Positions 11,298 through 21,799 are shown, counted from the stretch's first letter. The stretch: 64,000 nucleotides of DNA from Epiperipatus broadwayi (GCA_028023455.1 JAQFVV010000356.1:499893-563892); one strand, 5' to 3'. Translations and numbers: made by a program. Notes: generated by a model not told the origin, from the sequence alone.

Positions 11298-11665
11298 CTA
11301 GAGGCCCAGTTTTCAGACTTCTGCGCATCCTTTTGTTTATCAAAAATATATACGCTGATAATTAATCTGGTAATTTCTTATAAAATTTATGTTACAAAGT
11401 TCTCTTTTTTTAGCAAATTGGCCATCTTTAATTAGCTAAAATATTTTTCTTTTAGCTTATCTTTTTACTTTTGGAATTCTTTTGTTCTCTCCAATTCTAC
11501 TTTTATTTCTAATTACATAAAAAAAATACGAAAGAACAATTTAACGTTCATTGTACATTTTTTTAAACAAAATAAATTATACTCAAAAAAAATATAAATT
11601 TACTTTTATTTTTTAGTTTTTACCAAATGTCAATATATTTGTACCATATATAAATAAACAGTACA

Positions 11666-11701
<36 letters not shown>
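11666..11701. repeat. (TA)n-(TG)n compound microsatellite
   Basis: A TA tract passes directly into a TG tract. Confidence 0.95.
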
Positions 11702-11739
11702 TTAATAATGTTCAAGGCTAACTGGACTTATAATTAAGC

Positions 11740-11864
11740 ATTAAAATCAGTCAATACTTAGACAATCACAATATCAATAACGTTTAATATTCTGAACCTG
11801 ATGTCAAACTTGACAACAGGTTGTCATTGATATTGGGATTGTCTAAGTATTGATTGATTTTAAT
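11740..11864. repeat. 125-bp nested hairpin element
   Basis: Outer arms (11740-11780 and 11824-11864) are inverted copies with a few mismatches, starting ATTAAAATCA. At the centre AACCTG/CAGGTT (11795-11800, 11817-11822) encloses TGTCAA/TTGACA. It looks like a small fold-back MITE. CTGATG occurs in the centre, but no GAAA box follows, so it is not called a hammerhead. Confidence 0.6.
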
Positions 11865-11989
11865 TATTACAATATATAACAGTTTTATTAAAAATACTTT
11901 TTCTATATATATTTACAATTTTTCATAAAATATCTGCTACACTGTATGTCTGTAACATTGTCTAGATATTGCATCTGGTTTCCATGCCA

Positions 11990-12620
11990 CTATTAAAGCA
12001 AAAAACTTCAGATTTCTTTCTAAGTTAACAGTTCCAGCTGTACTGCATCAGCTTGCCTTATGTGTAGGTATGGTGACACTTTGACCTGTATTGTAACAAC
12101 TTGCATTATATCAAGTTAATACATAAAAGCTCCCAGTTCAATGTGAATTTGTCTTTGCTGATGTAACAATATTATGGACAATATGAATACTGTCATTCAA
12201 ATCTGACAAGTTACATTTCGTTATTGTCTGGCTTTACTTTGAAATTGGACTGACAATTCATAACTAGATAGCAATTAGATTTATTGAGTATCATGCATAA
12301 TTGGCTTGTTTCTGTCATTGGTTATGTCTATCTATTGACATATCCATTAGTCTATATCGATCAAGATAAGGGAACATTGAATCTGGACAAGTTCATTAGT
12401 TGAAGTTAAGTTGAGCCATAACATTACTTTCTCCTGCTTAATATTAGCCCTAAAAAGTGTAGTTATCAAGATGCATGGGTGGATGATTTTGTTGCTTCCT
12501 GGCTTCTTCATTTTATTCTATAGTTATCAGCTTCAATGTCTTCATCATCAGGTTTGGCATTTTCAAATTTTACATATTCTTGATTGCTACCTGATGATTC
12601 TTACTACTGGGTGGTAATCC
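11990..12620. repeat. Copy 1 of a diverged repeat flanking the gag-protease relic
   Basis: Shares ordered blocks with 14560-14990, including GATGCATG.G, CTTCTTCA, TTATCAG.TTCAA, TCATCA..AGG and TTGATTGCTA. The two lie on either side of the retroelement relic in the same orientation, so they may be diverged LTRs of one insertion. Confidence 0.4.
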
Positions 12621-12699
12621 CTAGTCCAATCTTAGCTGGTCTTGTTGCCTGTGGTGATGCTGTCTTTTTGCTGTTTGAACAACCAGTCTTCAATTCTTT

Positions 12700-14040
12700 C
12701 AATTTGATTTCTATAATTCCTGAAACCCTTGTGGTGATTGGGAAATGAATTGAGTATTTATCTATTTCAGCACTTTTGTTTACATAACTATGCTGATTCA
12801 GCCTAAGAACTGATCAGTTTGTACTGGATTCAAGCCAAATTTATCAATCATATTTGGATAGATCCTTTTTGATTTTGTTTGTGAGCTGCATCACTTTAAT
12901 CACTGTAAAATGCAAGTGAACCAATCACAGACTATTAAATTCCTGTGCTTACTAGAAGACATAATAAGATAACTGTTTTACTAGGAAATAACAATTCTGT
13001 TTTGACACAGGAGTGATATTTGATTGCATGCATAATCAGTAATCTCTTTACTGCTAGATACAGATGGTGATTTCCTATTAATGATAGCTCATATATGACA
13101 CAATGGAAACTGTTGACCCGGTATCCATTTCTATTGGTATTGCTATACCATTAATAAAAATTCTGTGCTTAAATGCTACATCAATGCCTCTCACATTATT
13201 TATACTGACATTGATTTTATTTGATTTTACATTGTCTTTCCTATTTTCATTAAATGAACTCCTTTCTGAGCAATTTTTTTTTTTTAAACAAGTAGCTTAT
13301 ATGTGACTGATATGCTTACTAGATGTACACATTGTATATTGATGTATACATTTGGTGTATGTTTCATTTATTACATCTGCAACAAACTCTCACAATATTA
13401 TTGGTAGATTTGTTTAAGCTCATTCTGATCTGAAAAGTTTTATATGGTTCTGTTTTTCAGTCTATAGGTCTAATGTTGGGATTACTTTTATTTAGTCTGA
13501 GTCATTATAAAATTAGTCAGAGTTGCTTGCAAGACCACAGTCTCAAAATAATTTTGATCTTGAGCCTATGATTATACATTCTCAAATATTACAATATTTG
13601 AGTGCTTTATTTAAGAAATCCCCAAACTCACCCTTAAATGCAAGTTTCCTGAGTTTAGTGGCAAAATTTTCCACTTTCTCCTTTCCTTAAGAACAGAGGT
13701 TGAAATAAATGTCTCTGCATTATTGTTATGGGTTTTGGACAAAAAAACACTGACAGTAGAGATAGTGCTCAGTCAAGTGTAACAGAATTATTAATTCAGG
13801 CTTTTCAATTTGAATAGCTTGCAAATAAAAATCACTTTATCCATGTAGGTTGGCCAGTTTTCACATCAAACCTGAATCAAACTCTTCTAATGAGCCAATT
13901 TTAAAGTCATTTTAAAACTTTTTGCCCAGCCATGGGAAAAATGTATGTGAATCTACTGAGATCTTGAAAGCAAAACTGTCTGACTTTGCCTAATCTGTTA
14001 TGCTCACAAGGACAAAATTTTCTGGCTGGGTCAAATCTGT
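12700..14040 (-). pseudogene. Ty3/gypsy-like gag-protease relic
   Basis: Read on the minus strand, 14040-13850 gives a gag-like start (DLTQPENFVL). Near 13410-13320 there are remains of a zinc knuckle (CRCNK, then SKHISHI). At 13130-13090 an aspartic-protease active site, MDTGSTVSIVSY, is clear (DTGS codons at 13125-13114). Further on, NLIVCDWF resembles the end-of-protease GRDWL block. Stops and frameshifts are frequent and no reverse transcriptase was found, so this is an internally deleted, inactive copy. Assignment to Ty3/gypsy rests on the order gag, knuckle, protease and on the DTGS context. Confidence 0.55.
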
Positions 14041-14042
14041 TG

Positions 14043-14158
14043 TGTTTATATAAACTCAGAATAAATACAAACTCACACAAATACATTTAATTATTATTTA
14101 TTAAGCTTAGTGTAAATACAAACTCACATAGAGTTAGTTATTATTTATTAAGTTTAAC
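14043..14158. repeat. Copies 2 and 3 of the 70-80 bp repeat
   Basis: 14043-14105 matches 10222-10292. The TACAAACTCACA...TTATTTATTAAG half is repeated again at 14110-14155. This borders the gag start. Confidence 0.6.
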
Positions 14159-14262
14159 ATATATATATATATATATAAAATACATATTTTGCGGGTTCAT
14201 CCGTGTTAAAAACTTTTAATACCAATACACTGACGTTTTGTAAAAACTTTTAATACCAATAC

Positions 14263-14302
14263 ACTGACGTTTCGACTTGGTCACACAAGCCATCCACAGA
14301 GT
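14263..14302 (-). ncRNA. Hammerhead-like motif, left arm of palindrome D
   Basis: Exact mirror of 14307-14346 on the minus strand, with the same altered first core box. Confidence 0.4.
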
Positions 14303-14306
14303 TATA

Positions 14307-14346
14307 ACTCTGTGGATGGCTTGTGTGACCAAGTCGAAACGTCAGT
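14307..14346 (+). ncRNA. Hammerhead-like motif, right arm of palindrome D
   Basis: CTGTGGA (14310-14316) stands where CTGATGA is expected, so two core bases are changed. It is followed by stem II GGCTT/AAGTC (14318-14322 with 14331-14335), the GAAA box (14336-14339), a self-complementary ACGT stem III (14339-14342) and a cleavage-site C. ACT/AGT gives a 3-bp stem I. Probably inactive, but the architecture matches PLE hammerheads. Confidence 0.45.
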
Positions 14347-14428
14347 GTATTGGTATTAAAAGTTTTTAACACGGATGAACCCGCAAAATATGTATTTTAT
14401 ATATTTAACCCGTGCAAATCTTCGTTTT

Positions 14429-14430
<2 letters not shown>

Positions 14431-14470
<40 letters not shown>
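14431..14470. repeat. (TA)n microsatellite
   Basis: Uninterrupted TA tract directly beside palindrome D; another lies on its left side at about 14159-14177. Confidence 0.95.
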
Positions 14471-14472
<2 letters not shown>

Positions 14473-14559
14473 ACATTAAACATCCATACTATATGCCTGA
14501 TATCTTTGTTAAATATAATGTATGTTTGTTGTGCAATTATTTTAATGAATGGCTTTAGC

Positions 14560-14990
14560 TATTCTTTTAGATTTGATAACACTTTCAGCTGTATTATGGA
14601 ATTTTAGCTCATATATAAATATGGTAATTTCCAGCTATACTATGACAGTTTGCCTCATACTGCGTTCATAGAAGCTTTCAGTGCAATATGAACGTAGTTA
14701 AAAATAAATTATGCAATAATATAGACTTGCCCTGGTTAAAATTAATCTGGAGAATGTACTCACTCAGATGCATGAGAGTGCATTTTGGTCACTTCCCAGC
14801 TTCTTCAGGAGTGGTGCTATAATTATCAGGTTCAAGGTTTCATCACCAAGTCTGACATCTTCATTCATATATCTGGTATCTTCATCATTAGGTCTGGGTC
14901 TTTGAATCTTGTCAACTCTTGATTGCTAGCTTGTAACACTTTATTTCTGGCTAGTGACTCATACATATCTGTAGACTTTAAATGTAATGA
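14560..14990. repeat. Copy 2 of the repeat flanking the gag-protease relic
   Basis: Diverged direct repeat of 11990-12620; a candidate 5' LTR for the minus-strand element. Confidence 0.4.
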
Positions 14991-14999
14991 AGCTAAAAT

Positions 15000-15643
15000 A
15001 TATCATTTATATGGAGGCTGATAGTCTAATAATCTAGTCCTTTTAATATTTTGTATTTTACTATTTTTTATTCATATATCAACATTCCATATTTTTAAAA
15101 CTTATATACACCGTATGGTTTTTTTACATTTAATTACACTGCTTTAAATGTGAAAAAAATTGATGACAATGACTTTATAAGATTTGTTCAATTAATCAAA
15201 TTGCTTCAGTTAGGTTGTGTTTCAATGAATTTTGAAATTCCAGATCTGCCACATCACCACTGCAACAAACCAAAGGAGTTAATATTATTCATAAATTCTA
15301 AAAATATAAAATCATAGTGCATAAGTAAAAAGAGAGATTATATTAAGGATATTATAGATATATTTGAACTTCAGTAAATGTAGTATTTATATCAAAGATT
15401 AACTAAAGTATAATAAAGTCAAACCAAACAAACAATGATTAATGATCATTTTTGTTAAAAGTTGATTGTTGTAAATAGATGGATGCTAAAGCATCTGACT
15501 TATAAATTTGTATAATGTTTGTCAATAAATGTGAAACTATTATGCAACCATTGGAAAATTATTTAGAATTTGGCTTTTAACTGAGAAAATCTGATAAAAA
15601 TCAATTTCAGAAACTACTGGATTTTTTAAACACCAACAGCCAT
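15000..15643. other. A+T-rich DNA, no gene seen
   Basis: No feature recognised. Confidence 0.3.
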
Positions 15644-15767
15644 TGGTTGTGTTTATATGTTGGACTATTTCCATCATCTAATATGAGTATTGAATGTCTT
15701 TAGAAAAATTTAACTTTATTTAAATACTTCAAATAAATTCAACTATTACACACAGGTGAGTATAGGC

Positions 15768-15812
15768 ACAATGTTTCAAGGGGTATTATACTCCCCTGTT
15801 ATTCAGGTGTTT
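15768..15812 (-). ncRNA. Hammerhead-like motif, left arm of palindrome F
   Basis: The minus strand reads CAC-CTGAATAA, a stem II of about 4 bp (GGGG/CCCC) around AGTATAATA, then GAAAC (15777-15773) and ATTGTG. The second core box is intact and the first has a change (expected GA, seen AA). Confidence 0.4.
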
Positions 15813-16018
15813 CTGATCTAACCAATGACATTAATCAGCATGTGAATCAAACCTGGATCCTTAGATTCTTTGAGTATTGAATTTTAAGGTCAAAAAATCT
15901 AAGGGTCCAGGTTCAATTCCTATACTAGTACTGTTAGTGGTCCCTTAAAATTCAATCCACAAAGAATCTAAGTGTCCAGGTTTGATTCCCATACTAGTAC
16001 TCTCACTGTTCAGGCCAT

Positions 16019-16072
16019 CAACACCTGAAGGAGAGGGAAGAATAATACCTCTCAAAACATGATATACTAACC
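16019..16072 (+). ncRNA. Hammerhead-like motif, right arm of palindrome F
   Basis: CAACAC-CTGAAGGA with GAGAGG/CCTCTC as stem II, then AAAAC in place of GAAAC. Degenerate. Confidence 0.35.
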
Positions 16073-16427
16073 TGTGTGCTATTAGTAACAATTGAATGTA
16101 TTTGGAATATTTAAATAAAGTTAAATTTTTCTAAAGACATTCAACACTCATATTAGATGATGGAAATAGTCCAACATGTAGATACAACTAAAACACCATC
16201 ATCACAAACCTTCAGGAAAATACCAACAGTCATCAATTTGAAATGTAAAAAAGGTAAAGTCTTGAGAGCATAACATTATAGTGCTAACAGTCAAAGGTTG
16301 CAAATCAAAGATTTATCTGCTTCTATATAAAAAAATTAGTCTATATAAACTTTATTAAATTTAAAACCTAAAAGTAAAATCAAATGAAATATAAATTTTG
16401 ACCTAATAATAAGTATTTTTTTTGTTT

Positions 16428-16525
16428 TTTTTTTCTATGTGTCATAGCATCGGCCGGGAAGCGAACCCGCTAATCCGGGACAACTGCATGTAAGGCGGCT
16501 GTGTTGACCACTCAACCACCAACGC
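16428..16525 (-). mobile_element. tRNA-derived SINE, copy 1
   Basis: On the minus strand a 79-nt tRNA-like body (16525-16447) has a fully paired 7-bp acceptor stem (GCGTTGG with CCGATGC, counting G-U), a D stem GTTG/CAAC, an A box (TGGTTGAGTGG), a B box (GGTTCGCTTCC) and a long variable region. It is followed by TATGACACATAG and a poly-A-like tract. The second copy at 51066-51168 has the same short tail, so this is a SINE and not a tRNA gene. Confidence 0.75.
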
Positions 16526-16529
16526 TTTG

Positions 16530-18642
16530 TGCACACTTATATATTCACTTTTATTTTTTTTAAAGAAGTATCCTATTTTTTGTATACAATTAAAATTTAT
16601 ATTTAATAATATACTGTAACCTCAACTCTCACGGGTTACATATACAATCCAATAAATAGAAAAACTAAGAGAAGATTAAAATTACGTTTTAATAATAGTT
16701 TAGCTAGTTTTAATCTTAAAAAATGAACAAAAAAGAGTTTGCTGCAGTTTAAATTTTTAAAAGTTTAACTGTGTAAAAGTAAAAAGAAAAAGAGTAAAAC
16801 GGAAAGAGATAATAAATTCAATTTCTGATAAAAACATCATTTTTGTTATATTCTAATGGATAATTTTTAATTTTTAAAAAAAGTAAAATTTAAAAGAAAT
16901 GTAAATTTTGTTTCTTTTGTTTTACTTAAAACAAAGATATTCAGATAAAAAATTTAATATGATTAAAGATAGCTAATGGATTGGTGAAATAAACTGAAAC
17001 AAATTAAAATCTCTAGACCTTATTATTAATTTTCAAAATGTTTATCTTGCTTTCCTATAAACAATATGCTACAATTTGAAAATAGAATTAATACTTTCAA
17101 AAATTTTAATTTAATTAATAAAAAAGTGAAGGTTGATAATCTGAGAGACAAAGAAAGAAATACACATATAATTTGTGTGTTTTCTTATTGTTTTACTATT
17201 TGCAGTGGAAATTTTATTTGTTACCAGTCAACTATAAGAAAAGGCATTTCTATTATACTCCAATCAACTAGAACTGTTTCAGAATCTTATCAATTAATGA
17301 TAGTTAATCAATTAGAAAACTGTGAGGCTGATTTCCAATCAACTGTATTCATGTATATCTACTATAACTGAGTAGAGATCCTGTTGGGAGGTTTGCCCTA
17401 TTTTGCCAAGATATAGTCTAAGTGATATACCCAGAGAATTGCTAAAATATATCCAGAGAATTGTTAAAATAAATGCCTAGTTAATACCTACCATTATCAG
17501 GATTGTTTGCTGTAACTATAATTAATTGCCATTAATGTCTGCTGAAAAGACATCAAAAAAGAAATATTTCATGGAGTGAAAAAAAGAATATGTACCAAAG
17601 AAGAGAAATAACATAGGTATTACGTGTCTACATGATATTCTCCATTATTAAGTAAACTATAAGAATATGTAAAGTTAGGTCAGCAATACAGACATTTTTA
17701 ACATAAAATTGAGATATCAAATAACCTAAATTCTGAAAAGAAAAGACTGCATAAATGTTGAGCTCATCAAAATTTAGTAAGATTATTTCAATTGACTTAT
17801 TTTAAAAATTACTAACTTTGATAATAATTGACAGATTGTTTAATTCTGTCGAGGAACACTTTTTTAAAAAAATTTTAATCTAACATTTCAATCGTATTTT
17901 AGTAATTTTAATCCAACCCAATTGATTTATTATAAAAATTATGGGATTATAAGATTATTATTTTTATATTATTAATCCTGGAACCAGAATCTCACTTAAA
18001 TTGAGAGGAATTAAAAGAATTTAAGTAAAATGAATTAAGCCAGTGTATGCTTAATTGATTTCACTGATCCATTTTAAAATATTTGTTATTGATTATAAAT
18101 ACTAGAGACTAGAGAAAGTTAATTCGTTTTGTTAAAATCATTTGCTATTATTAAAAAGTCTCATTTTTCATTTTCTCATCTGTCAGATAAATATGTGATG
18201 TTTTGTGTTTAATATTAAAAATATATTATAATATAACTGCTTTGATATGGCTAATGAAAACACATTTTATTAGGTTAGCATAAATATTTGTGGAGTAAAT
18301 GGTGGTCAGCAAATCAGTCAGAAAATAAGATTTTGGTTTGACTTGAGACAAGTGTAGGACATAAGCTCCAGTCTGACCATCATTAGTGGTTATTTTCAAA
18401 TAGAATTATATTTTAAGCTTAATATTCACATCACTTAGTACATGGTCATCTGGTGGACATCAAATATTTCTGTAATATAGTTGCATCACATATAATTTTC
18501 TAGTGGGCATAATTTCATTATAATATGTACATAAAAATGTATTAGTTATAGACTGATAAAAGGTTTTAATAAAGTACTTGGATTATTAAACCTTAAAACA
18601 TCACATGATTATTATCTTCCATGCTTGCTCATAACTGTTGTT
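16530..18642. other. A+T-rich DNA, no gene seen
   Basis: The longest frame (101 codons at 17066) has chance-like composition. No repeat was recognised. Confidence 0.4.
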
Positions 18643-18968
18643 AAAATAGGCAAAACTCTCTCCATACAGCAATGCCACTCTAAACAAGACAGAGTAATCA
18701 ATGGATGCCAGAAGGCTTGTGCATAAAATCCCTATCTAGTGCCTACTTATCCAATATCCCCAACCTAGTTTGGATCCTAAGATCTGGGTACAGTGCTCTC
18801 AGATCCAAGGCTCCTCACTGACAAAGGCCATAAACCAGAAACTAGTTTGAGGATATTGGATGAGTAAGTACTAGATAGGAATTTTATGCATAAGCCTTCT
18901 GGCATCCATTGATTACTCTGTCTTGCTTAGAGTGGCACTAATGTATGGAGAGAGTTTTGCCTATTTTA
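18643..18968. mobile_element. Palindrome B: inverted-repeat element with hammerhead motif
   Basis: Arms 18643-18771 and 18839-18968 are inverted copies (about 90% by eye), outer ends AAAATAGGCAAAACTCTCTC. The 67-bp spacer holds the 5' half of a hammerhead motif whose 3' half is the start of the right arm. The same family is palindrome C (20618-21164). Confidence 0.8.
18812..18853 (+). ncRNA. Hammerhead-like motif with perfect stem I, one core change
   Basis: TCCTCA (18812-18817) pairs perfectly with TGAGGA (18848-18853) as stem I. The first box is CTGACAA (one change from CTGANGA), stem II is GG/CC flanked by A.A, the second box is GAAAC (18838-18842), stem III is the palindrome ACTAGT (18841-18846) and the cleavage nucleotide is T18847. 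The core change predicts loss of activity. Confidence 0.5.
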
Positions 18969-19280
18969 TACTTGGATTATTCATATACAGAATTCATTTT
19001 ATTGTCAAGTCACACACAAATTACTCAACTAACTGAAGAGATATTGCAAAAGTGAAGTTAACGCATAAAAGTATTATTATGAGTGTGACTCCATTATTTA
19101 TTTTGTTGAATAATTTATTTTTCTTATATGACCTTGATTAACATTATACACCATGAGCACTAGGCTTTATATCCAAAGTTGAAATATTGGTGACAGTAAT
19201 TGCCATAATTATCTACAAATTATGCTTTTAAACTAAAAATCCAGAATTTATATTTCTATCTGGAAGTGAATGTTTTATCC
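18969..19280. other. A+T-rich DNA, no gene seen
   Basis: No feature recognised. Confidence 0.3.
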
Positions 19281-19372
19281 TATATGGTTTAGTGAAGTAG
19301 TTACGTGTCTGACTCTGGAGTATACAGTCTCTGAATAGATTCCAGTTCTGGCATATCCAGCACCCAAACCTC
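19281..19372 (+). mobile_element. Decayed tRNA-derived SINE fragment
   Basis: ATGGTTTAGTGAAGTAGTTACG resembles an A box and its flank, and AGATTCCAGTTCTGG about 45 nt later resembles a B box with a TpsiC-like arm. The acceptor stem is not intact. It is a different tRNA head from the SINE at 16428 and 51066. Confidence 0.4.
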
Positions 19373-20617
19373 ATATAAATATCTGCACAAATACCATTAG
19401 ACTACTTATTTATGTTTTATTAGCTACAAATTTATTAACATTATTTTGAGGCTTGCAACAATACAGATATGATTTTAACATTAATATTATCAAATTTTTA
19501 AAACTAAATTTTGTGTGTTAGCAGTCTTTTTATTCTATAGAAATTAAAAAAATATCTTACTTTTAATAGAATATTTTGTAAGTACTATATTTAAAAAATA
19601 TTAATAGAAAATTTGATATTGTTAAAGACATTTTTTCATTTGTGAAATAAAAGTTTCAAAACAGAGACATAATTATTAATGACATATCTCCTTTTTTACC
19701 TCTTTTTATTTCATATTCTGAGAATTTTTTCTTCAATTACTTTTACTTTAAATCTATTTTTCAAATGAATATATTTAAATATAGGATTACATAAATGTCA
19801 CCCAAATATAAAAATAAAACACAGTAATTCAAAATCATTTTTCTGTAAAAGATAAAATGGGAATTCATTTATATATTTAATAAAATGTTTTATGAATAGA
19901 TACATATGAAATATATAAACCTGTATTTTATATATATTGAAATGATTGATTTAACATGAATTTATATAAGTATATATATATTAAATAATTCTAATTAAAA
20001 ACAGACTAAACAAATAAATTAGTACAAAAATATAAAAGAAAGTGAAGCCAAATCTTGTAAAAAGAATGATTGTTAAACTTTATTTATTAATTTTTTAGTA
20101 CAATAGTTCGTACTCAATGTGTAATGTTTTATTTTCCAGATTTTTCTTTAGTTATATTTTTTAAATAAAAAAGAAATATATTTTTTATTTTATCTTTTCA
20201 TTTTTTACAAATTTCTTAAGAAACATATATTCAAAAATAAAATATCAAGTTCACAAAAAAAAAAAGACATATAAACAGAAGGAAACAATAAAAACAAAAC
20301 ATTTTATTTTAATTTTCAGACTTTAAAAATGTATTTAAAAGATTATTTTTTTAAAAAAAATCAGCATATTTAAAATATATTTCATTAAAGTGTAAGTTCA
20401 AATAACAAGACTATTCTTTAAATATTAATATTTGTGTTGTAATTGCAAAAGTAAAAGATAATAGTAAGTTTATTTTTTAGGATATATTTTTTATATCAAT
20501 ATATTTTCAGCTGATTAACTTTCTTCTAAAAAGGTAATACATTCAAATAAAATCTAAATATTTTAAACCAATAAACACCACTTGATCCCTATTTCTTATG
20601 CTTGCTCTTAATTGTTA
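19373..20617. other. A+T-rich DNA, no gene seen
   Basis: No feature recognised; frames are low-complexity. Confidence 0.35.
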
Positions 20618-20713
20618 TTAAAACGGGCAAAACTCTCTATATGTATTGCTACTCAGTGCAAGCCAGAGTAATCAATGGATGCCAGAAGGCTTGTGCATAA
20701 AATCCATTCAATA

Positions 20714-20755
20714 TCCCCAGACCAGTTTCTGGCTTGTGGCCTTCATCAGTGAAGA
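20714..20755 (-). ncRNA. Hammerhead-like motif, left arm of palindrome C
   Basis: On the minus strand stem I is TCTTCA with TGGGGA (6 bp with two G.U). CTGATGA is intact (20749-20743), stem II is GGC/GCC around CACAA with an A.A at its base, GAAAC is intact (20729-20725), stem III is the self-complementary ACTGGT and the cleavage nucleotide is C. All core bases are present. The A.A at the base of stem II, instead of the usual G-C, is the main weakness. Confidence 0.55.
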
Positions 20756-21009
20756 GCTTTGGATCTGAGAGCACTGCACCTGAATCTTAGGATCTAATAG
20801 TTATTAAAGAACCAAAGACACCAAAATGTATAGGTACTGAACTGAGTTCAAACCTATATGACTATATAAGCTGATGAGCTTGGATTGAAAATATGATGGT
20901 GTTTTCAATTTAAGTCTAATAGTTTTGTAGTTAAGTAGAAATGAAAGGTGGCTGCTGGAGGATTGCATTAGATCCTAAGATCTAGGTGCAGTGCTCTCAG
21001 ATCCAAAGC

Positions 21010-21051
21010 TCCTCACTAACAAAGGTCACAAGCCAGAAACTAATCTGGGGT
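21010..21051 (+). ncRNA. Hammerhead-like motif, right arm of palindrome C
   Basis: TCCTCA pairs with TGGGGT-like sequence. CTAACAA has two core changes, GAAAC (21036-21040) is intact and the cleavage nucleotide is C. Decayed. Confidence 0.4.
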
Positions 21052-21555
21052 TATTGGATAAGTAGGCACTAGATGGGGATTTTATGCACAAGCCTTCTGG
21101 CATCCATTGATTACTCTGGCTTGCACTGAGTGGCAATATGTATAGAGGGTTTTGCCTGTTTTAAAATCTAAATATAAATGTCACATTCTTATTAAAAAAC
21201 TAATAAGTAATAATTTTAGAAAAAAGTAAGTAATCAGAAGATAAACATTAAGTGTATCTTTACTTTTTTGTTTTCATGATATGCTTTTGACTATATTCAG
21301 AATAAAAAATCTATTCCTTTTTATTCCTGTTACTTAATGGCATTTAGGTACTTTAGTTAGATCTTAAATCTTAAATCCATGCAAATTCTTTTTAATTAAA
21401 ATTTTTACTGATTATTGATGGAAATGGATTTATATTATTATGGACAATCATCATCACTTGTAGTACCAATGAAAAGCTTACATAAAGTCTTCAAAAGGAT
21501 ATTTAATCCACTAATTATAAATATTTGGTCAGTACACATAATAACTCTGCTTATA

Positions 21556-21560
<5 letters not shown>

Positions 21561-21610
<50 letters not shown>
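21561..21610. repeat. (TA)n microsatellite
   Basis: Long uninterrupted TA tract. Confidence 0.95.
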
Positions 21611-21611
<1 letters not shown>

Positions 21612-21799
21612 TGTGACACAAACAAATACAAATAAATTGAATGTGCATTTAGTGTTTGAATTATATGAGATATATTTTCAATAGTTACTCAATTTACTTA
21701 ATAAATTTTATTTAAAATTAGACCAATAAATAAATTTTAAAAAAAAAGTATATTAATTGCAATATCAAGTAGATTAAGATTCTAATAATATAAAAATAA

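Larger units (their letters stand above)
10910..11350 (-). mobile_element. LTR-retroelement promoter/leader relic
   Basis: This is a compositional island in A+T-rich DNA. On the minus strand a good TATA box (TATAAAAAGG, 11288-11297) is followed about 140 nt later by a short ORF at 11146-11066. That arrangement is typical of an LTR promoter and gag start. No second LTR copy was found in the window, so the assignment is tentative. Confidence 0.35.
14177..14430. mobile_element. Palindrome D: near-perfect fold-back with hammerhead-like cores
   Basis: The centre is between 14304 and 14305, within AGTTATAACT. The inner arms 14241-14304 and 14305-14368 are exact reverse complements (64 bp). The outer arms continue to about 14180 and 14400 after a short duplication in the left arm (about 14206-14240). 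Each arm contains CAAGTCGAAACGTC, the 3' half of a hammerhead, on the outward strand. Palindrome E (28168-28368) is a related copy. Perfect arms imply recent formation or arm-to-arm gene conversion. Confidence 0.8.
15644..16190. mobile_element. Palindrome F: tRNA-like plus hammerhead-like fold-back
   Basis: The left arm starts GTTGTGTTTATATGTTGGAC and the right arm ends with its complement. Between them each arm holds, from the outside inward, a hammerhead-like block and a segment with tRNA B-box matches (GGTTCAATTCC at 15910-15920, GGTTTGATTCC at 15979-15989). The same ordered blocks make up the ends of element G (57671-59335) and palindrome H (45053-45429). There is no ORF here, so this would be a non-autonomous member of the family. 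The sequence shared with G continues beyond the right arm to CCTTCAGGAAAA at about 16218. Confidence 0.7.
20618..21164. mobile_element. Palindrome C: inverted-repeat element with hammerhead motifs in both arms
   Basis: Arms 20618-20797 and 20968-21164 are inverted copies and belong to the same family as palindrome B (shared GTAATCAATGGATGCCAGAA block). The 170-bp spacer (20798-20967) is absent from B and has no recognisable coding content. Each arm has a hammerhead-like motif on its outward strand. Confidence 0.8.

Noticed and set aside
11795-11822. Hammerhead in the nested hairpin (contains CTGATG)
   Set aside because: No GAAA box follows the putative stem II.
16447-16525. Functional tRNA gene (anticodon loop CTTACAT, Val-like)
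   Set aside because: The acceptor stem pairs, but the anticodon stem has a mismatch, there are extra bases, and it shares a non-tRNA tail plus poly-A with a target-duplicated copy at 51 kb; it is a SINE head.
17066-17371. 101-codon ORF
   Set aside because: Composition expected by chance in A+T-rich DNA; no splice signals, repeat family or domain.
21415-21684. 89-codon ORF containing an Ile-Tyr repeat
   Set aside because: Runs through a (TA)n tract; the flanks are not protein-like.
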